Shown in pieces: positions 7,752 to 12,737 of a stretch of DNA of 12,737 nucleotides. The DNA lies in the NCBI GenBank assembly GCA_964653485.1, contig CAZZFF010000158.1, forward strand, positions 1 through 12,737, given 5' to 3'. The notes below the pieces were generated by a model. The model searched no databases, was not told the origin of the DNA, and worked only from the letters and a program-made list of their open reading frames with translations. The position numbers were made by a program, and so were the translations under genes. The DNA is from CAVQND01 sp964653485. GTDB taxonomy: Bacteria > Verrucomicrobiota > Verrucomicrobiia > Limisphaerales > UBA8199. Position 1 is the first letter of the stretch; each line of letters starts with the position of its first letter.

Positions 7752-10700
7752 TCACTCTCTTTCCAGCAGGAACACCCTCGATGACTTTCTGCCAAGAGCC
7801 GACTCCGCCTTGAGCATGGCCGAGTAGTCTTGTGGCGGAACAATGGCCGGGGAGACGTCGAACTCATCGGCAATGACGCACTTGCCGGGCGTGCCCTCCG
7901 CGCTGATGCGGGCCTTTCCGCTCCCGTCGGGGGCGGCGATGACCTCGCTCTTGGGGGCCATAACGAGACGGCCGAACCCGTGGGGCAACTCGATCTCGGT
8001 GCGGACGCTGTCCTGCCTCTGCCACGAGACAAACAGGGGCAAGGCCCTGTGATCGGCTCCGGGCGGGAAGAGCGAGGGCGTGAACGGGAGATCGAAATAG
8101 AAATACTTGCCGTCCGCCACGCCGTAATTGTCGATTTCAACGGTGAACTGCTCGATACCGGGGTAGGCATCGAATTTCGTCACCAAGCCGCCCACGGGCC
8201 GCGCCCCCTGGGCAAGCTCGGAAACCAACTCTTGAAAATAACGCTTCCTTTCCTCAGGAGGCAGCTCTGAGAAATAGCGGTCTTTGGCGTTGTAATTGTC
8301 ACCGAAATAATGGCGGGTCACTCCCAGGCGGGTCTTGCCGGTGTCGTCGAGGGAAAGCGAATAGACTGTCTCGATCCGGTCCCGGCAATCGTCCGCCGCC
8401 TTGATGGTTTCCCATTGATGATCGGCAAGGCGGAAGCCCAAGCGCCCGTCGTGCGGCGTTGAGCCTAACCTGGCATATTGGTCCGTATCGTTCAGGTAGA
8501 GGGGTTGCCCCTCGACATCCACCCGGACCAACGGTGTCTGGAACGAATCCGGCAGCGGAAAACTCAATGCCACGTTGGTGATGCCGGCGATGGGGGGCAG
8601 GGAGGAGGCGAGCACGAATTGAGGCTCAAACCCGGCGGCTTCCAGCATGGCGTGAAGAAGAATCGCCCGGTCGGCCAGGTGGCCGTATCCGTCCGCCAGA
8701 GTCGTGTCGGCGGCCGAGAGTTCCTTGAGAGGCAATTGAGTGAAGGAAGGCCCCGCCAGGCGGATGGACTTGGCGACATAATCCCGAATTGCTTTCACCG
8801 CCTCCAGCCGGCTCTTTGTCCCGCGAGTCAATTGCCGGGCCAGTCCCTCAGCTTTGGCGCGCTCGTGCGAACGCCCAACCATCGTTTCTTCCAGTTCCTT
8901 GACGTAGCCGCCGGGCTTGCCGGCAAAATAGGCCACGCCGGGCACGAAGGCCCACTCGGGCGGCAGTTGGCTCTCCGCGGGAAGGGCTTTGACGTTCTCC
9001 GCCGTCCATTCAAGCACCTGTTTGCCGCTGTCGGTGCGGGCCTGCTCCTTGAGAAGGCCGGGGACGCCGCTCACCATCGTGATCATCTGTATGTCAGCGG
9101 GCGCGGTCAGGTGAAACGACTTGTGGTCGAGATCATCAGGGAATTGGAACGGCTCAAACCCGGCAACGAACGGGCTGTCCTTGGTAGTGAGTTCGAATTC
9201 GACTTCGATGGTCGAACCGATGTCGACCCCCGGCAGGTTGGCGACCAGGATTTTTCCGCCGGTGTAACGTTTTGCGGAGGCGTTCCAACCCGCATCCATG
9301 ACGTTGATTTCGTCTTTGGCGATTTCCTGCCGCTGGCCGGTCTTGGAAGTGACCACCGCCCGGATGAACCGCGCCTTCTGGCACGCGGGGTTGTATTCAA
9401 CCTTGACCTCCGCCTCGCGGATTTTCCCGGCGTAGGTGAGGATGCGCTTGGAATACGCGGCTCGATAGACCGCGGTGTGGGCGTCGGTCACTTCGAGGTT
9501 CTTCTCGCTCGAAAGAAGCCTGGCATTGGACTCGACGGGAGAGTCGGTTGAACTCTGGACCCTATCTGGCGACTGAACCACGGCGTCGGGCAAGAGGGCC
9601 ATCACCGGGGCTTTGCGAGCGTCATATTCGAGACCCTTGAGGGTCTGTTTGAGCTTCAAGTATTGAGCGGGCGAAAACTCGACCACCTTGAGTTTGAGCG
9701 CGCGCGAACAAGTCAACGTGCCGTCCCGCACGCTGAAGCCCTCCCGGCAGCTCACGCAATCGTCTTCCACGGGCGAGCACGAAGGCAGAGAGAGCGCCTG
9801 GCCGAAGCCCGGGCCGAGTTTCAGAGAGATGTCCTCTTGCAGGCCGCAGGTCACCCACGTCTCCATGGGATATTTCCGTTTATCGAGGCCTGTGCCGCCG
9901 AGGATGAAATTGACCACGCCCAGGTCTTTGCCGATCCACGGGAGGCTCACGATGGACTTGCCGGCGCCGTCTGCCGCAAGGCCGTCCACTGAGAACTCCA
10001 TGACGGCCCGCAGTTCCTGGGACACATCGAGCATGTCCTCCGGCGTGAGCCGGAGGCTCTTGAGCCGGGCGCCGGGCATTGCTTGCTTGAGCCGCCGCTC
10101 GAAGAAGCGCCGGCGGTCGTCCGGTTTCATGTTCGCAAATACATTGCGGTAGGCGTCGTCATTGACGCCCTGGAACCGCAACTCGGATTTCGCGTCCAGT
10201 GTGCCGGCCGCGCTCAGCACGCCCGTGGTGTTCACGCGCATCATGTGGTCTTCGGGGGGCTCTATGGGGCTTGTGCGTATCGGCTCGCCTTCGGGCCGGC
10301 ACACCAGGTAGCTCTGGTTGCGATCCCCCGACGGCAGCAGCTCCCGCGTGTTCTCGTCCGTGGGGTCCATCAGCAGGTACTCACCCTGTTTTAACTCGAC
10401 CGCGACGATGGCGTGGTTGAAACCCGGGTCCGGGACCTCGGCATCCTTCTTGAGACCGACGTTGATCAGGACCGGGTATGCCCTCAGCCCCGCAATCCGC
10501 AGCATCGAGACCAGCAGGGCCGCCTTGTCGCGGCAGACGCCGTACTTCTTGTCGAATGTGATATGCACGTCGTGCGGCTCCAGCCCGGGCCGGTCCTTTT
10601 CCGGAGTCAGGCCCATATAGCGGACCTTCTTCGACACGTCATAGAAGAGCGCCTTGACTCTATCGAGGTCGGTCTTGCAGCCGGCGGTGAGCGACTCGAC

Positions 10701-11594
10701 GGTCTTTTTCATCTCGGGCGTGGTGGCCTCAAGGTGGGAGATGCTCAGTTCCCAGTACCATTTGGAAACGCGGGGCCAGTCCGGGATTGTGCTGACGAAC
10801 AACCGCTGCAACACCATCTCGTAGGGCGGCATCGAGGGCTCGTCGAACATGCGCGGCACGTCCCGCACTTCCCAGCGCCGGACCAGCGTCTTGTCTTCGC
10901 CCGGCTGCTCGGAATAATGGACGGTGCCCGGCACCTCGTCTCTCAGGGCGACGCGCTTGAGGGGGCGCTCCGGCGGCGTATGCACTTCGTAAGAAAGGTG
11001 GCGGATGTAGCCTCGGCCCTCGAAAACGCTCTCTTCGGCAAATTCACCGGGGATGAACGAACGCTGGATGGTTTCACGCACAACCGAGTGGACCACGTCC
11101 CCGATCTCCAGCTTCGGAATGCTCACCCGCAGCACCCGCATGTTGGGGTCGTAGATGTTCATCTGCATCTGGCTATCGTCGATCGTCTCCTTGGAGTTCG
11201 CCGCGACATCGAGCGGGATGGTCTCACCCCCGGGTCGCACGACCTCCAAGTCGACCACCTCCACCGTGGAATAAGGAAGCATGAAACTAAACGACAGCGT
11301 CCGGTTGTTGCGCTTGCCCTTTTCCGTCAGCACTTTGACGAACGTCTCATCCTGGCTCTCCCCGGTGCCGTCAGGCCGGTAAACCCGCACCATCTTCTTC
11401 TCCACCGTCGCCTCGTCGCAATCCGGGTACTTGGCAGGTGTGATTTCGGCCGCGGCCTGGAGGGCGCTTTTTGATTCCACCAACGTCCAGTTGGGGCCGG
11501 CATACCGGTTGGTGTCCCCCCAGACCTGCAAGGCGGACACGGTGATCGCCATCACCAGGAAAGTACGAAATACCCTCACGTTCTTCATGTTCAT
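7752..11594 (-). CDS. Secreted tandem DUF3857-transglutaminase protein, second catalytic unit degenerate
   Basis: This 1280-residue protein starts with a signal peptide (about residues 1-26, core FLVMAITVSALQVWG) and is probably periplasmic or surface-exposed. It is built from two copies of the same unit. Copy 1: DUF3857 domain (about 60-240), a transglutaminase-like core (about 290-415) and a beta-rich tail (about 450-580). Copy 2: DUF3857 (about 685-870), core (905-1045) and tail (1065-1240). The core of copy 1 has the full papain-like triad: Cys354 in YGVCRDKAALL, His394 in GFNHAIVAVE and Asp410 in LLMDPTDENT. In copy 2 the aligned segment is YGHLADRAILL, with Leu973 for Cys; Thr1020 stands at the His position and Asn1035 (or neighbouring Asp1036) at the Asp. 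Matching tail segments (PDDRRRFFERRL and PPEERKRYFQEL) support duplication. Four cysteines (606, 613, 616, 629) cluster in the linker. The substrate is unknown. ATG 11594 is used; ATG 11588 is equally possible. The gene is monocistronic as seen here. Confidence 0.9.
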   Translation of the reverse strand: MNMKNVRVFRTFLVMAITVSALQVWGDTNRYAGPNWTLVESKSALQAAAEITPAKYPDCDEATVEKKMVRVYRPDGTGESQDETFVKVLTEKGKRNNRTLSFSFMLPYSTVEVVDLEVVRPGGETIPLDVAANSKETIDDSQMQMNIYDPNMRVLRVSIPKLEIGDVVHSVVRETIQRSFIPGEFAEESVFEGRGYIRHLSYEVHTPPERPLKRVALRDEVPGTVHYSEQPGEDKTLVRRWEVRDVPRMFDEPSMPPYEMVLQRLFVSTIPDWPRVSKWYWELSISHLEATTPEMKKTVESLTAGCKTDLDRVKALFYDVSKKVRYMGLTPEKDRPGLEPHDVHITFDKKYGVCRDKAALLVSMLRIAGLRAYPVLINVGLKKDAEVPDPGFNHAIVAVELKQGEYLLMDPTDENTRELLPSGDRNQSYLVCRPEGEPIRTSPIEPPEDHMMRVNTTGVLSAAGTLDAKSELRFQGVNDDAYRNVFANMKPDDRRRFFERRLKQAMPGARLKSLRLTPEDMLDVSQELRAVMEFSVDGLAADGAGKSIVSLPWIGKDLGVVNFILGGTGLDKRKYPMETWVTCGLQEDISLKLGPGFGQALSLPSCSPVEDDCVSCREGFSVRDGTLTCSRALKLKVVEFSPAQYLKLKQTLKGLEYDARKAPVMALLPDAVVQSPDRVQSSTDSPVESNARLLSSEKNLEVTDAHTAVYRAAYSKRILTYAGKIREAEVKVEYNPACQKARFIRAVVTSKTGQRQEIAKDEINVMDAGWNASAKRYTGGKILVANLPGVDIGSTIEVEFELTTKDSPFVAGFEPFQFPDDLDHKSFHLTAPADIQMITMVSGVPGLLKEQARTDSGKQVLEWTAENVKALPAESQLPPEWAFVPGVAYFAGKPGGYVKELEETMVGRSHERAKAEGLARQLTRGTKSRLEAVKAIRDYVAKSIRLAGPSFTQLPLKELSAADTTLADGYGHLADRAILLHAMLEAAGFEPQFVLASSLPPIAGITNVALSFPLPDSFQTPLVRVDVEGQPLYLNDTDQYARLGSTPHDGRLGFRLADHQWETIKAADDCRDRIETVYSLSLDDTGKTRLGVTRHYFGDNYNAKDRYFSELPPEERKRYFQELVSELAQGARPVGGLVTKFDAYPGIEQFTVEIDNYGVADGKYFYFDLPFTPSLFPPGADHRALPLFVSWQRQDSVRTEIELPHGFGRLVMAPKSEVIAAPDGSGKARISAEGTPGKCVIADEFDVSPAIVPPQDYSAMLKAESALGRKSSRVFLLERE

Positions 11595-11603
11595 GAATCC
11601 GAA

Positions 11604-11633
11604 ATAGTATGCACCTTATCGCCTGCAATGCAA
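11604..11633 (-). promoter_or_regulatory. Weak candidate promoter of the DUF3857 gene
   Basis: On the minus strand TTGCAT (11628-11633) and TACTAT (11604-11609) are spaced by 18 bases. The -10 matches the consensus at four positions, the -35 at only three. A transcript would begin close to the ATG at 11594, leaving almost no leader, so this is weak. Confidence 0.2.
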
Positions 11634-11651
11634 CGGTTTCATGAGAGGGAA

Positions 11652-11667
11652 GCAAACGAGCAAACGA
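11652..11667. repeat. Two tandem copies of GCAAACGA
   Basis: An exact 8-base unit is repeated head to tail in the 221-base region between the divergent DUF3857 and vapB genes. It could be a paired protein-binding site or chance; I see no further copy here. Confidence 0.4.
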
Positions 11668-11755
11668 GACGCCGGGCTGAGGGTGGAATTGCCGGGTCTG
11701 GAGGCCGGCTACAGTCGATGCGTCCGGCTCTAACCGTTCCATCGGGCGGTGTTGA

Positions 11756-11790
11756 TTCAAGACGTAAGAAGAATTCTTGAATGTCTTGAA
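11756..11790 (+). promoter_or_regulatory. Candidate VapB operator upstream of vapBC
   Basis: TTCAAGAC (11756-11763) and GTCTTGAA (11783-11790) are a perfect 8-base inverted repeat. Between them lies the 10-base palindrome AAGAATTCTT (11769-11778), and TCTTGAA also occurs at 11775-11781, giving a direct repeat with the right arm. The set ends 25 bases before the vapB start. Several half-sites near the promoter are what a ribbon-helix-helix antitoxin would need for cooperative autorepression. The link to VapB is inference from position and symmetry. Confidence 0.5.
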
Positions 11791-11805
11791 AAAATGAATA
11801 CACTC

Positions 11806-11809
11806 AAGG
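11806..11809 (+). promoter_or_regulatory. Shine-Dalgarno of vapB
   Basis: AAGG, followed by TGG, lies 6 bases before the ATG at 11816 and supports that start. The next in-frame ATGs lie far inside the protein. Confidence 0.5.
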
Positions 11810-11815
11810 TGGATT

Positions 11816-12058
11816 ATGAAAAGGAAGATTGGGACCATAGTGGACGACGACTTGTACCGGCAGGTCAAACTCCTCGCCGTGCATGAACGACGCCGCATTG
11901 CCGACATCGTGCAGCACGCTCTGAGCGATTATGTGAAGCGCGGCAAGGAGGTCCGGCACGGCAAAGCGGGCTTGGCCCGGCTGCTGGAACGCGAGCCCCT
12001 CAAAGTGACCGATAAGCAACTGCGCGAAGTCATGGAAATGGACTTCTTTGACCAATGA
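11816..12058 (+). CDS. vapB: VapB-type ribbon-helix-helix antitoxin
   Basis: This 80-residue protein begins with a ribbon-helix-helix DNA-binding fold: the strand KRKIGTIVDDDLYRQVKLLA, then the helix-turn-helix part RRIADIVQHALSDYVKRG to about residue 43. The rest is charged and ends in the acidic/aromatic segment EVMEMDFFDQ, typical of the flexible tail with which an antitoxin covers its PIN toxin. It would neutralise VapC and repress its own operon. Its stop overlaps the next start (ATGA at 12055-12058), so the pair is translated together. It is divergent from the large DUF3857 gene, with 221 bases between. The family name rests on the fold and the neighbour; CopG-like antitoxin would be an equally fair general label. 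Confidence 0.83.
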   Translation: MKRKIGTIVDDDLYRQVKLLAVHERRRIADIVQHALSDYVKRGKEVRHGKAGLARLLEREPLKVTDKQLREVMEMDFFDQ

Positions 12059-12555
12059 ACTTGGAGGACATTCCCAACGGCAGCCGGATCTTTGTGGATG
12101 CCAACATCATTCTTTACGCGCTCGACCAGAAATCTCCCTCTTGCCGCCGCTTTCTTGCCCGCTGCGAGGCGGGGGCCATTGACGGGATTATCAGCACGAT
12201 CACCATCGCGGAAGTTGCGCATCGACGGATGGTCGAGGAGGCGCGCGCCAACGGCCTCGCCGGGTCCAATCCCGCCCGCGCCCTGGCTCGGCGTCCCGAT
12301 CTGGTACGCCAGCTTCGCGTTTATGCCGAAGATGTCCGCGACCTGCTGGCGGGCGATCTAACCATCGAGACCGTCCAGACAGAGGACTTCGAGGCGGCCC
12401 TGGAGCTACAGAGGAAACATGGCCTGCTGACCAACGACTCACTCAACCTCGCCGTTGCGAAGCGGTTGGGGGTGCAGGGCATCGCCACCGCCGACGCCAA
12501 TTTCGACGCCATCCAGGGCCTCATCGTTTACAAGCCCCAGGAAATCACACCCTGA
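12055..12555 (+). CDS. vapC: VapC-type PIN-domain toxin (ribonuclease)
   Basis: The 166-residue protein is a PIN-domain nuclease. The metal-binding acidic residues expected of the fold are all present: Asp15 in IFVDANIILY, Glu53 in TIAEVAHRRM, Asp128 in LLTNDSLNLAVAKR and Asp147, with Asp151 close by, in IATADANFD. Such toxins cut tRNA or rRNA in a magnesium-dependent way and halt translation; the target here cannot be read from sequence. It is longer than common VapC proteins (about 130-140 residues); the extra length lies between Glu53 and Asp128, where there is an arginine-rich helical stretch (57-100) that might take part in RNA recognition. The start at 12055 overlaps the vapB stop by 4 bases. 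No disabling change is seen, so the module is probably active. Confidence 0.9.
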   Translation: MNLEDIPNGSRIFVDANIILYALDQKSPSCRRFLARCEAGAIDGIISTITIAEVAHRRMVEEARANGLAGSNPARALARRPDLVRQLRVYAEDVRDLLAGDLTIETVQTEDFEAALELQRKHGLLTNDSLNLAVAKRLGVQGIATADANFDAIQGLIVYKPQEITP

Positions 12556-12561
12556 GCATCC

Positions 12562-12626
12562 GGCCTTGTCATCCAAAGCTATGGGGCTTGGCGACAGGGC
12601 AAGTCTTTGGCAGGATGACCTTGGCC
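12562..12626. other. 65-base nested inverted repeat, possible structured leader RNA
   Basis: Four nested pairs of complementary segments form one long imperfect hairpin: GGCC (12562-12565 with 12623-12626), GTCATCC with GGATGAC (12568-12574 with 12613-12619), AAAG with CTTT (12575-12578 with 12605-12608), and CTTG with CAAG (12587-12590 with 12600-12603). That is 19 pairs with small internal loops, lying between vapC and the probable thrC, 20 bases before the latter's ATG. No T-run follows the structure, so a simple terminator is unlikely. It may be a leader RNA of the next gene, a 3'-end structure of vapBC, or a palindromic repeat element. Confidence 0.5.
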
Positions 12627-12645
12627 GTTGGCCCCGGTTACAGTT

Positions 12646-12737
12646 ATGACGTACAAAGCTTGGTTTCAGTGTATTAATCCGCAGTGCGGCGCCACGTATC
12701 CGTTAAACTCGATCGTGTATCAATGCCGGCAGTGCCA
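12646..12737 (+). CDS. thrC: Probable threonine synthase, 5' end only
   Basis: The reading frame starts at ATG 12646 and stays open to the window edge, giving 30 codons. The visible part is an N-terminal zinc ribbon: Cys9-x4-Cys14 in CINPQCGATYPL and Cys27-x2-Cys30. Threonine synthases of planctomycetes and related bacteria, as I recall them, begin with just such a segment, before the pyridoxal-phosphate domain that converts phosphohomoserine to threonine. The rest of the protein lies outside the window, so the name rests on this short motif alone; another zinc-ribbon protein is possible. The upstream in-frame stop at 12616-12618 limits any earlier start. No strong Shine-Dalgarno is seen. Confidence 0.5.
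   Translation, partial: MTYKAWFQCINPQCGATYPLNSIVYQCRQC

Noticed and set aside
6836..8170. Minus-strand open frame of 444 codons
   Set aside because: It runs opposite tyrS and across the convergent gene boundary in the wrong frame; both real genes are clear.
8478..9551. Plus-strand open frame of 357 codons, with similar ones at 7830-8270 and 10413-11474
   Set aside because: All are opposite the DUF3857-transglutaminase gene, which has a signal peptide, an intact triad and internal duplication. The translations look like low-complexity antisense reading.
11777..11804. TTGAAT and TACACT spaced by 16 bases as a vapBC promoter
   Set aside because: Transcription from it would begin after or within the AAGG ribosome-binding site at 11806, so it cannot be the main promoter if that site is used.
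12562..12626. tRNA gene
   Set aside because: The size and fold caught my eye, but there is no cloverleaf, no T-loop GGTTCGA-like sequence and no acceptor stem; it is one long hairpin.

Overview
This is a visibly GC-rich bacterial chromosomal window, densely packed with genes and with short intergenic gaps. Several things point to a Gram-negative member of the PVC group, most likely Verrucomicrobiota: a LolA-like periplasmic protein, a very large secreted DUF3857/transglutaminase protein, a style of small heat-shock protein and thrC start that I associate with that group, and the absence of a typical Proteobacterial gene order. This assignment is an inference from gene content; there is no rRNA or other taxonomic marker here. 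I see no tRNA, rRNA, insertion sequence, phage gene or CRISPR array. No gene-free stretch exceeds 300 bases.

Layout. A secreted protein of unknown function (174-1097, +) opens the window. It converges on a minus-strand block that runs from 6336 down to 1147. In transcription order this block holds a zinc-ribbon GNAT acetyltransferase, a 70-residue single-pass membrane protein, an Hsp20 small heat-shock protein, the ATP-dependent protease Lon, a LolA-like outer-membrane lipoprotein-sorting protein whose start codon overlaps the lon stop (ATGA), and a HicB-HicA toxin-antitoxin pair that also overlaps. tyrS (6464-7744, +) is divergent from the GNAT gene. It converges, with only 7 bases between, on a 1280-residue secreted protein (7752-11594, -) built from two tandem DUF3857-transglutaminase units. 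On its other side lies a divergent VapB-VapC toxin-antitoxin pair (11816-12555, +). The first 30 codons of a probable threonine synthase gene run off the right edge.

How the genes fit together. hsp20 and lon form a proteostasis pair: a holdase for unfolded proteins beside the protease that degrades them. The LolA-like gene is tied to lon by overlapping codons, suggesting a link between cytoplasmic protein quality control and the envelope. Two small type II toxin-antitoxin modules lie at the two ends of about 10 kb of housekeeping genes; each has an inverted repeat just upstream that could be its operator.

Most worth a second look: (1) the double transglutaminase protein, whose first unit keeps an intact Cys-His-Asp triad while the second has lost Cys and His; (2) a 65-base nested inverted-repeat structure just upstream of the probable thrC; (3) the lon-lolA-like translational overlap; (4) the small membrane protein with a CGC motif; and (5) the GNAT enzyme with an N-terminal zinc ribbon. 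I did not find a clear new multi-gene system; the novelty here is at the level of single genes and sites.
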